DNA of 11,765 bases from Fusobacterium_C sp036516095 (GTDB lineage: Bacteria; Fusobacteriota; Fusobacteriia; Fusobacteriales; Fusobacteriaceae). Below the pieces are notes generated by a model, which did no database searches, had not been told where the DNA came from, and worked only from the letters and a program-made list of their open reading frames with translations. Positions 5,996 through 11,765 of this stretch are shown one piece after another. The stretch covers positions 1 through 11,765 of the forward strand of contig NZ_DATBUM010000084.1 in the NCBI RefSeq assembly GCF_036516095.1, given 5' to 3'. Position numbers and translations under genes: made by a program. Every line of letters begins with the position of its first letter. The stretch's first letter is position 1.

Positions 5996-7642
5996 CTATT
6001 CTCCTTTGTTTGAAAATTGTATTTTCCAAAAAGTATCATAGTCTTTTCCTTGATAGATTCTTTTTCTTGTTTCTTGAAACCTTTCCGAAAACAAATCCCT
6101 TTCTTCTTCATAGTCTTCCACTTCAATTCCTAAGCTCCCCAGTACGGTATGAATAATATCATCACTCATATAAGGAGTTTGTTTCCTGCTTTTTATGATT
6201 TCTATCAACTCAGGATAATTTTTCTGAAATGTCTTACTGAAAAATACATACATTGGAATTTCCACCATGTACCGGCTTCCTCCACTTCCGGCATGTCCAC
6301 GTACATTCCGACTTTCATACATTTCTTCTGCATGATCGGACAAATAAAATCCCAAAGTGTTTTCCTTTTCAAAATAAGAAAATATAGCTTCCAAAATATA
6401 ATCTGTGTATCTTAAAGAATTGCTGTATTCTGCAATATATTTTTTTCTTTTTTCTTTCTCCCCCCCCGAAAATACATTATTTACAGTATCAATTGCCCAT
6501 TTGCCGGGGTATCTTTTTATATAGGAATTATGACTCCCCGATAGATGAACAAAAATAGCTTTTTTCTTCTCCTGTCCAATACTTGGGAAAGCTTTCTCAA
6601 GTAAAATCTCATCAAAGATAGGTTCAGATGTTTGTAAATTCTCCGCAAAAAAAGCCTGATCCGATAAAGAGGAAAATACTTTCCCAACCGTTTCATTTTT
6701 AGATTGTACTGAAAACCAATAAGTCCTGTACCCTGCTTTCTTCAAAATGCTAATCAAATTAGCACAATCATACCATTCTTTTTCTTTCTCATAATTTTTA
6801 AATGTCAACATATTAGGAATCGAAATCGCTGTTAGAGATTCTGAACTGATCACATCATTAAAAGCTACTAAGCTTCCTTCTTTTTCTCTTCTACAAGTAT
6901 AGGGTGTGTTTTTAAAATACGAACCATAAATCTCCAAATAATTTCTGGAAGCAGATTCTCCAATGACAAAAATCAGCGTATCCGCTCTATTCTCTTTTCT
7001 TTTTATAAAGACTTCTATCTTCTTTTGTTTTTCCAGAGATTGTTTATTTTCTTTTCCCTGTTTTCTTGCATTCAAGTAAGCCTTTAAAATTCTTAGTAGG
7101 GGAAGATAAGAATAATATCGCTTTCTTTTTCTTGGAAATTGTGCCTGTAAAAAAATAATACAAGAAGCTATAAAAATAATGTCCCACAAATATTTTAAAG
7201 TATAAAAATTCCATTCCCTTATTCCCAATAGGAAAGAATATGGTATCAGAAAAATAATAACAAACAATAAGAAACAGTTTCTAAAAAATCGAAAAGAAAA
7301 AATTTCTTTCAAAAATTCTTTACTCTCTTCTACATTTGTTTCTTGCAATACTAAAAATGTATTACTTGTAAACAAAGATTGATACTCCAAGTAAAATAAT
7401 ATTTCTACAAAACAAATTACCGCCAATATGCTTCCATATATATACGGAAGATATGGAAATAAAAATAAAAGAACATTGATAAAAAAAAGAAAGAAAAAAG
7501 AATTTACCGCTTTTTCGAAAATACGTTTTTCAAATTTTCCATGTTCTATTCTCCAAACAAATAGATTCATTCCCATGTGAAGCCATAATAAAAAAAATAA
7601 ATTTTTTCCATTTTTCATTAAAAATTCACTCAAAAATCCCAT
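5996..7642 (-). CDS. Lipid A/LPS-core phosphoethanolamine transferase (EptA/CptA-like)
   Basis: Inner-membrane enzyme that moves phosphoethanolamine from phosphatidylethanolamine to LPS on the periplasmic side, releasing diacylglycerol. Several hydrophobic segments fill the first 165 residues (about 13-30, 48-66, 68-88, 122-140, 151-167); a sulfatase/alkaline-phosphatase domain follows from about 222. VIGESASRNYLEIYG (226-240) holds metal ligand Glu229; SSESLTAISIPNM (266-278) matches the nucleophile region, with Thr271 the likely nucleophile; HLSGSH is at 366-371, SDHAEE (Asp436-His437) and GHAGS (His450) complete the site. Unlike classical EptA it lacks the Cys pair around the nucleophile and has only two Cys in the periplasmic part. 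The 548-residue frame is intact but contains a G8 run at codons 392-395. ATG with GAGGAG 5-6 nt upstream; first gene of the operon. Lipid A or core sugar as acceptor is undecided. Confidence 0.9.
   Translation of the reverse strand: MGFLSEFLMKNGKNLFFLLWLHMGMNLFVWRIEHGKFEKRIFEKAVNSFFFLFFINVLLFLFPYLPYIYGSILAVICFVEILFYLEYQSLFTSNTFLVLQETNVEESKEFLKEIFSFRFFRNCFLLFVIIFLIPYSFLLGIREWNFYTLKYLWDIIFIASCIIFLQAQFPRKRKRYYSYLPLLRILKAYLNARKQGKENKQSLEKQKKIEVFIKRKENRADTLIFVIGESASRNYLEIYGSYFKNTPYTCRREKEGSLVAFNDVISSESLTAISIPNMLTFKNYEKEKEWYDCANLISILKKAGYRTYWFSVQSKNETVGKVFSSLSDQAFFAENLQTSEPIFDEILLEKAFPSIGQEKKKAIFVHLSGSHNSYIKRYPGKWAIDTVNNVFSGGEKEKRKKYIAEYSNSLRYTDYILEAIFSYFEKENTLGFYLSDHAEEMYESRNVRGHAGSGGSRYMVEIPMYVFFSKTFQKNYPELIEIIKSRKQTPYMSDDIIHTVLGSLGIEVEDYEEERDLFSERFQETRKRIYQGKDYDTFWKIQFSNKGE
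6460..6467 (-). repeat. Poly-G (G8) tract inside the phosphoethanolamine transferase gene
   Basis: Eight consecutive C on the + strand are eight G on the coding strand, spanning codons 392-395 (TCG GGG GGG GAG, Ser-Gly-Gly-Glu). In the present sequence the gene is in frame (ON). One G fewer gives a stop at about codon 410; one G more gives a stop at about codon 425. Both precede Asp436-His437, so either change should abolish activity. No other G/C run of five or more was noticed in this AT-rich window. Confidence 0.85.
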
Positions 7643-7691
7643 TACTTCTCCTCTTCTTATTTCGCTTCAGCAGTTACCATCATTTGTTTTC

Positions 7692-7720
7692 ATTATAACA
7701 AAATTCTATGATTTATTCAA
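7692..7720 (-). promoter_or_regulatory. Promoter of the four-gene LPS operon
   Basis: On the minus strand TTGAAT (7715-7720), a 17-bp spacer and a perfect TATAAT (7692-7697) form a good sigma70-type promoter. Transcription would begin near 7685, leaving a leader of about 43 nt before the phosphoethanolamine transferase ATG. It diverges from the lipid kinase promoter; the two -35 boxes are 33 bp apart. Confidence 0.72.
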
Positions 7721-7753
7721 ACCTATATTAGCAATATTCATACCTTCCTCCAA

Positions 7754-7782
7754 TTGACTTTTTTTCAAAAACAGACTATGAT
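7754..7782 (+). promoter_or_regulatory. Promoter of the diacylglycerol-kinase-family gene
   Basis: TTGACT (7754-7759), 17 bp and TATGAT (7777-7782) match the sigma70 consensus at five of six positions in each box. The start point would be near 7789, just before the inverted repeat at 7793-7810. The ribosome binding site GAAGGAG (7827-7833) lies 8 nt before the ATG. Confidence 0.72.
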
Positions 7783-7792
7783 ATATAACAAA

Positions 7793-7810
7793 TATGAATC
7801 TTTATTCATA
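7793..7810. promoter_or_regulatory. Inverted repeat TATGAAT-N4-ATTCATA, possible operator
   Basis: A perfect 7-bp inverted repeat with a 4-bp centre (CTTT) sits at about +4 to +21 of the predicted lipid kinase transcript, a classic operator position. A further ATTCATA half-site occurs at 7736-7742, upstream of the -35. It could also form a short leader hairpin, but an AT-only stem apart from one G-C pair would be weak. No binding protein is identifiable. Confidence 0.4.
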
Positions 7811-7841
7811 AGTCATATTATTTCTTGAAGGAGAAGAGCAT

Positions 7842-8723
7842 ATGAAACGAATTAAATTTATCTATAATCCAATTTCAGGGAGTAAAAATACTCCAAAAAT
7901 ATTGGATACCGTTATTGCTACCTATCAAAAATACAATAAAATTATTGTTCCTTTTCGAATTGGAAAAGAGTTCCCTTTGGAAATGGCATTGGAAGATATT
8001 CATGACAACTATGAACATCTTTTGATTGCCGGTGGAGACGGAACCATCAATCGAGTATTAAATTTATATATGAAAAAAAATCTAAGCCTTCCCATTGCCA
8101 TTCTTCCGACAGGGACAGCCAACGATTTTGCTAAATATTTAGACATGCCCTTGGACATTACAGAAGCTTGTGAAAGAATTTTGAATTCAGACATAAAAAA
8201 AGTAGATTTAGGAAAGGTCAATGAGAAGTATTTTATCAATATTTTTAGTTTCGGTTTATTCACCGATGTTTCACAAAAAACTCCGACACATTTGAAAAAT
8301 ACTTTTGGAAAGTTGGCTTATTATTTCAATGGAATGAAAGAAATTCCCCGTTTCAGTAAAATTGATTTAAAAGTGGAAAGTGAAGATTTGACGATACAAA
8401 CCAAATGCTTTTTAGCCTTTGTTTTCAATGGCCAAACAGCAGGAAATATTAATATCGCTTATAACAGTAAAATTGATGATGGACTTTTAGATGTCATTCT
8501 TGTCAAAGGGGAAAACTTATTGAAGTTAGGGAATCTGGCATATAATTTTTTACGAGGAGAACATTTGGAAAAAGCGGAACAGGAAAATATTTTATATTTC
8601 AAAAGTAAATCTCTTTCTCTTTCTTCTTCACAAGAGATTACCACAGATATCGATGGAGAACCGGGACCGACCTTGCCTGTACAAATCGTATGTATCCCAA
8701 AGGCTCTTCCTATTTTATATTAA
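7842..8723 (+). CDS. Diacylglycerol kinase-family lipid kinase (DgkB/YegS-like)
   Basis: Soluble lipid kinase that phosphorylates diacylglycerol or a related lipid at the membrane surface. The 293-residue length is normal for the family. Visible motifs are the ATP-binding GGDGTINRV at 64-72, PTGTANDFAKYL at 89-100, the IDDGLLDVILV strand at 211-221, and DGEPGP at 271-276, whose Glu273 is the likely catalytic base. The N-terminal FIYNPISG (6-13) is also typical. It has its own promoter, a strong ribosome binding site and a strong terminator, so it is monocistronic. It diverges from the operon headed by the phosphoethanolamine transferase, an enzyme whose by-product is diacylglycerol, suggesting a recycling role (inference). 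Sphingoid or other lipid substrates are possible in this family. Confidence 0.92.
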   Translation: MKRIKFIYNPISGSKNTPKILDTVIATYQKYNKIIVPFRIGKEFPLEMALEDIHDNYEHLLIAGGDGTINRVLNLYMKKNLSLPIAILPTGTANDFAKYLDMPLDITEACERILNSDIKKVDLGKVNEKYFINIFSFGLFTDVSQKTPTHLKNTFGKLAYYFNGMKEIPRFSKIDLKVESEDLTIQTKCFLAFVFNGQTAGNINIAYNSKIDDGLLDVILVKGENLLKLGNLAYNFLRGEHLEKAEQENILYFKSKSLSLSSSQEITTDIDGEPGPTLPVQIVCIPKALPILY

Positions 8724-8737
8724 CATATATTGCAACC

Positions 8738-8771
8738 AAAAATGCAAGGGAAAATACCTCCTTGCATTTTT
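8738..8771. terminator. Strong intrinsic terminator, probably bidirectional
   Basis: AAAAATGCAAGG (8738-8749) pairs perfectly with CCTTGCATTTTT (8760-8771), a 12-bp stem with a 10-nt loop. The plus-strand tail is T7 (8767-8773), ending the lipid kinase transcript 14 nt after its stop. On the minus strand the stem is followed by TTTTTGG, so it can also end transcripts from the AlbA-type gene side. Confidence 0.88.
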
Positions 8772-8864
8772 TTAGTTTCTAATTGTATATTCTTCTTTTT
8801 CTTGTAAATATTGATATTTCTTCCCATGATATTGGAAGTCAAACTCTCTTTCATAAAAATATTT
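8772..8864 (-). pseudogene. Orphan C-terminal gene remnant, unrecognised
   Basis: Thirty codons on the minus strand, between an in-frame TGA (8865-8867) and a TAA (8772-8774), encode a peptide that looks like real protein: it includes FYEREFDFQYHGKKYQYLQ, then ends EEYTIRN. It is rich in Tyr, Phe, Glu, Lys and Gln with alternating polar and hydrophobic residues, as in a C-terminal beta-strand pair. No ATG, GTG or TTG lies in frame, so it cannot be translated as it stands. Its stop abuts the terminator hairpin, as a genuine gene end would. The simplest reading is the tail of a gene lost by deletion or decay, with the AlbA-type gene now 28 nt upstream. Thirty codons is short, so chance is possible. 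Confidence 0.4.
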
Positions 8865-8892
8865 TCAGTAAAATAAGGTTGCAGTTAGAAAT

Positions 8893-10341
8893 CTATTTTC
8901 TCTCATATTTCTGATATTTACTTTTCGGCTTTTCCGGCAAAGTCATTTTTAACTTTTCTGTTTCTAACAAAGGTTGAATGTACAACTTCATCACATGAGA
9001 ACGATTTTTTAAATTCAAAAACTGCTGAATTTCCTCCCTACTCTTGGGACTTTTACAAAATTCCAAGACCAATTCCAATTTATCATGTATGGTATCATGT
9101 ATGGTATCATGTATGGTATCATGTATCCTTTTATACTCCTTAGGTCCAATTGTTTGTGTCACAATTTCAGATAAAGGAATCCTGGTACGAAATACATCTC
9201 CCTCTTCAAAACTTGGAATTCCTCCAGAATACAATTTTGTGTATTTATATGTATTCCTCATTCCGGATCCTAATTCATCTGCTAAGCCTATTTCTCGAAA
9301 TACCTTTGATATACTTGGATTTTTAGAAAAAGGCTCAAAATTTCCCAGCTTTAATGATCCAAAACCATGACTTCGATTTCCATTTTCTGTTTTCATTTCT
9401 TTTGCCTCTATGATCAACTTTGCTGTATATTGACTTGAAAAATCACGATGAGCCAGTAGATTAGAAATAATTTCTCTTAAAATAGCATCTCTGGCACTAA
9501 CACTTTGAATTCCCTCTAAAACAAAGGGATCATTTAAATGTTTTTGAGCAAATTTCATCAATGTATCATAACTATCTAATAAATTAGTAATAACCACTTC
9601 CCTGTCATCATAACGATCTAAATTTTTAACTCGAAAAATGGCATCTGTCTTATATTGAGGCAATACTGACATAATCGTACTATCTTTTCCAAATAATAAA
9701 ATGGCGGCTAAGGTAATTCCTTCTTTTCCGGTAACGGAATCCGACAAAATTAAGCCAGAACTTCTCAAAATTTCTTCATCTGTCATACTTTTCCAAGGAT
9801 GATTTTGACTCCTGATACTTGTCATCTTTCTAGCTCGTTCTATCAATCTACTATCCAAATATTCCATAGAAAAAGCCGGATAAATTTGATTTACAAAATA
9901 GCTCGATTGTTTTCTTGCATAAATCTGATATACTATTTCTTCTTGTAAAGTAACGTCAATATCCGCTTCTTTGTTTCTATCATAAATCTTTCCACTACAT
10001 CTCACGACATGACTTGCTTCCGGAACATAAAGATATAAAATATTCTTTTCTTCTATTTTTATATTTTCCAAATGCAAATATAGGGGAGGGTATAATTTAT
10101 TCGAATTGTTAATGGTTGTTACAAACTCTTTTTCCATCTGAGGAATCTTTTCTTCTTGGATTCCTACGATATTTCCATTATCTTCGACACCTAAGAAAAT
10201 GTAGCCTCCATTTCGATTTGAAAAAGCAGAAATCGTTTCATATATATCCTTTGTTAAAGAAATATTTGACTTCTTAAACTCAACCTGCTGCCCTTCTCCC
10301 TCTTGAATCAAATTTTTAATTTCTTTTTCACTCAATAACAC
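8893..10341 (-). CDS. AlbA_2 (Schlafen AAA_4-type) ATP-binding putative regulator
   Basis: A 482-residue member of the COG2865-like group, cytoplasmic and usually described as putative DNA-binding regulators of unknown target. The N-terminal AlbA_2 domain shows GEGQQVEFKKS at 15-25 and ISAFSNRNGGYIFLGVEDNG at 37-56. A GHKL-like ATPase region follows, with ILREIISNLLAHRDFS at 287-302 and NPSISKVFREIGLADELGSG at 341-360. Four HDTI-type repeats (about 406-420) link to a winged-helix-like tail at about 421-470. The start is GTG (10339-10341), fixed by a perfect AGGAGGTGA 7 nt upstream. It lies 26 nt after the aminopeptidase gene with no terminator between, so the two are probably co-transcribed. 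Some relatives sit in mobile or defence loci, but nothing here indicates that. Confidence 0.87.
   Translation of the reverse strand: MLLSEKEIKNLIQEGEGQQVEFKKSNISLTKDIYETISAFSNRNGGYIFLGVEDNGNIVGIQEEKIPQMEKEFVTTINNSNKLYPPLYLHLENIKIEEKNILYLYVPEASHVVRCSGKIYDRNKEADIDVTLQEEIVYQIYARKQSSYFVNQIYPAFSMEYLDSRLIERARKMTSIRSQNHPWKSMTDEEILRSSGLILSDSVTGKEGITLAAILLFGKDSTIMSVLPQYKTDAIFRVKNLDRYDDREVVITNLLDSYDTLMKFAQKHLNDPFVLEGIQSVSARDAILREIISNLLAHRDFSSQYTAKLIIEAKEMKTENGNRSHGFGSLKLGNFEPFSKNPSISKVFREIGLADELGSGMRNTYKYTKLYSGGIPSFEEGDVFRTRIPLSEIVTQTIGPKEYKRIHDTIHDTIHDTIHDKLELVLEFCKSPKSREEIQQFLNLKNRSHVMKLYIQPLLETEKLKMTLPEKPKSKYQKYERK
9081..9128 (-). repeat. Four tandem 12-bp repeats within the AlbA-type gene
   Basis: The + strand carries TATCATGTATGG three times (9081-9116) and a fourth copy ending CC instead of GG (9117-9128). 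On the coding strand they encode four IHD-T units at about residues 406-420, between the ATPase region and the winged-helix tail. A 12-bp unit keeps frame, so copy-number change would alter linker length by four residues rather than switch the gene off. Confidence 0.92.
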
Positions 10342-10348
10342 AATAGAG

Positions 10349-10357
10349 TCACCTCCT
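10349..10357 (-). promoter_or_regulatory. Perfect ribosome binding site fixing a GTG start
   Basis: AGGAGGTGA on the minus strand, a nine-base match to the 16S rRNA 3' end, ends 7 nt before the GTG at 10339-10341. It sits in the 26-nt gap after the aminopeptidase stop. Confidence 0.85.
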
Positions 10358-10367
10358 ACACCATTGT

Positions 10368-11666
10368 TTACTTATAAAACTCTTGAAAAATTTGATATAG
10401 AGAATAATGATCTCGGATTCCTAGCAATTCTCTTACAGAATGCATGGAAAGAATAGGATTTCCAATATCTACGGAAGGAATATCAATTTGTGTTGTCGTA
10501 ATCGGTCCTATAGTACTTCCTCCCTTCATGTCCGAACGATTGTGGAAAAATTGATATTTTTGCTTTGCCTTTTGGCAAATTCCTACAAAGACAGCGATAC
10601 TATAAGCATCAGAAGTATAGGCTTGGTTAGCGGCAATTTTAATTGCCACTCCTCCATTTAATACCGGTCTATTTGTTAAATCTTGTTTTTCTGTATAGTT
10701 GGGATGTAGAGCATGAGCTTGGTCAGAAGAAATCAAAAAAGAATTCGCTAAAGCTCTCATAAACTCCTCCTCTCTCTTTCCCAGACTCAGTACAATTCTT
10801 CGCAAGGTATTTTTTAAAAAAGGACTGTTGGCTCCCTGTTTCGTCATACTTCCCACTTCTTCATTATCAGAAACGAATATCACCTTGCAAGATTTCGATT
10901 TTTTAGAAGACAATAAAGCTTCTAAACCGGCATGAGCCATTCCTAAATTATCAATTTTACCGGACTGTACAAATTCTTGCTTCATGCCTACAATTTTAGC
11001 CGGTTCTCTATCATACACAAATAAATCCATTCCTAAAATATCTTCCGTTTTCACAGCTAACAAGCCCGCAATTTTCTTTTGTAACAATCCTCCTGCTTCC
11101 ATTCCCTCCTCTAAGGTTCCTAAAAATGGAAGAGTATCTTTTTGAGCATTCCAAGACATTCTGTCATTCACTCCACGGTTCATATGAATACATAAATTAG
11201 GAATGGTCATAAAATCTTCCTCAATATTCACAAACATGGACTTTGGATGAAAGGCATCTTTTCCTTTTACCGTTACACGACCTGCTAAGGACAGAGCTCT
11301 GTCAAACCAAGTGGATAGGATAGGACCTCCATAAACTTCCGTATTTAATTTTAAATATTTTCCTTCTATGGACATTTCCGGATTGTGTTTTACTCGAAAG
11401 CATGGACTGTCTGAGTGAGAACCAATAATACGGAAACCTTCTTCTTCCACTTCTCCACTTCCCAATTGGAAAGCTAAGATAGCACTGTTATTTTTTGTCA
11501 CATAGTATTTTCCGTTCTTTTCCAATTTCCAAGCGTCTCGCTCCTGCAATTCCCGGTATCCTTTTTCCTGTAATCTATGTTTCATCTCTTCCACTGCAAA
11601 AAAAGCACAGGGACTTTTATCCAAAAATTCCATCAAATCTTTGGCAAAACTCATCTCTTTTTTCAT
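10368..11666 (-). CDS. M18-family metallo-aminopeptidase (aspartyl aminopeptidase type)
   Basis: Cytoplasmic zinc exopeptidase that removes N-terminal residues, acidic ones by family precedent, from peptides. With the start chosen here it has 432 residues, within the usual M18 range. Zinc and catalytic motifs in order: GSHSDSP (His84), GKIDN (Asp239), DNEEVGS at 267-273 (Glu269/Glu270; most relatives have DHEEVGS), SSDQAHALHPNY (Asp315), GGSTIGPI at 382-389 and NPILSMHSVREL with His409. The ATG at 11664-11666 is preferred because GGGAGG lies 10 nt upstream and family members begin shortly before the FLDKSP motif; an open extension to 11756 has no family resemblance. TTG at 11667-11669 is a close alternative start. 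It is the first gene of a probable pair with the AlbA-type gene; its promoter was not convincingly found before the window edge. Confidence 0.93.
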   Translation of the reverse strand: MKKEMSFAKDLMEFLDKSPCAFFAVEEMKHRLQEKGYRELQERDAWKLEKNGKYYVTKNNSAILAFQLGSGEVEEEGFRIIGSHSDSPCFRVKHNPEMSIEGKYLKLNTEVYGGPILSTWFDRALSLAGRVTVKGKDAFHPKSMFVNIEEDFMTIPNLCIHMNRGVNDRMSWNAQKDTLPFLGTLEEGMEAGGLLQKKIAGLLAVKTEDILGMDLFVYDREPAKIVGMKQEFVQSGKIDNLGMAHAGLEALLSSKKSKSCKVIFVSDNEEVGSMTKQGANSPFLKNTLRRIVLSLGKREEEFMRALANSFLISSDQAHALHPNYTEKQDLTNRPVLNGGVAIKIAANQAYTSDAYSIAVFVGICQKAKQKYQFFHNRSDMKGGSTIGPITTTQIDIPSVDIGNPILSMHSVRELLGIRDHYSLYQIFQEFYK

Positions 11667-11765
11667 CAACACCTTTCCTCCCTCTCCGATTCCTATTTTC
11701 TTTCCAATTGAAATATATCGTTTTTTCAAACACTTTTTTATGAAGAACTCCAGCAATTTTCTCTT

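Noticed and set aside
8720..8854. A 44-codon minus-strand frame with ATG at 8852-8854
   Set aside because: It runs through the terminator hairpin, has no ribosome binding site, and a different frame in the same stretch looks far more protein-like.
9081..9128. Short repeats as a CRISPR array
   Set aside because: The 12-bp units are directly adjacent with no spacers and encode an in-frame linker.
9044..9370. Plus-strand 108-codon frame with MVSC repeats
   Set aside because: The repeats are the antisense of the HDTI repeats in the AlbA-type gene, whose domains and start site are convincing.
8893..11666. The AlbA-type gene plus aminopeptidase as a defence system
   Set aside because: M18 aminopeptidases are housekeeping peptidases, and no nuclease, integrase or other defence-linked gene is adjacent. 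Schlafen-like architecture alone is not enough.
11702..11733. TTGAAA/TTTCAA inverted repeat upstream of the aminopeptidase as a promoter or operator
   Set aside because: No matching -10 box at 16-18 bp was found, and the short AT-rich dyad is not distinctive.
11667..11756. N-terminal extension of the M18 aminopeptidase
   Set aside because: The frame is open, but its residues do not resemble the family, and a GGGAGG site precedes the ATG at 11664-11666.

Overview
The window is AT-rich, with dense A/T-tracts, strong AGGAGG-type ribosome binding sites and short gaps between genes. The gene content is that of a Gram-negative outer-membrane builder: GT4, GT2 and GT9 (heptosyltransferase-like) glycosyltransferases, a heptose-kinase-like protein and a phosphoethanolamine transferase. 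Together with the protein style (Lys/Glu/Ile/Phe-rich), this suggests a fusobacterium, perhaps of the F. necrophorum/gonidiaformans kind. That assignment is inference from composition and gene content, not a database match.

Layout, left to right. (1) Bases 1-3403 hold three glycosyltransferase genes on alternating strands: a GT4 gene cut by the left edge (+), a GT2 gene (-), and a second GT4 gene (+) paralogous to the first. The GT2 and second GT4 genes diverge from a 125-bp spacer in which two extended -10 promoters appear to share one -35 hexamer. (2) Bases 3428-7642 are a tight four-gene minus-strand operon, read in this order: phosphoethanolamine transferase, GT9 glycosyltransferase, NodB-type polysaccharide deacetylase, RfaY-type LPS kinase. 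Gaps are 3 and 10 nt and the last pair overlaps by 25 nt. A good sigma70-type promoter precedes the operon and a bidirectional terminator ends it. (3) A diacylglycerol-kinase-family gene (7842-8723, +) diverges from this operon; its promoter is followed by a perfect 7-bp inverted repeat. (4) Bases 8772-11666 on the minus strand hold an M18 aminopeptidase, then an AlbA/Schlafen-type ATP-binding protein with four 12-bp repeats, then what looks like the orphan C-terminal tail of a lost gene beside a terminator.

How the genes may work together. The operon in (2) looks like a module that tunes the charge of the LPS core: the kinase would add phosphate, the transferase would add phosphoethanolamine, and the deacetylase would expose an amine. 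Phosphoethanolamine transfer from phosphatidylethanolamine releases diacylglycerol, which a lipid kinase like the divergent gene could recycle.

The most notable signal is a run of eight G (C on the + strand, 6460-6467) inside the phosphoethanolamine transferase gene. Gain or loss of one G would stop translation before the catalytic Asp-His pair, so the first gene of the operon could be a phase-variable switch. No RNA gene, insertion sequence or CRISPR array was seen, and no gap between genes exceeds 200 bp.
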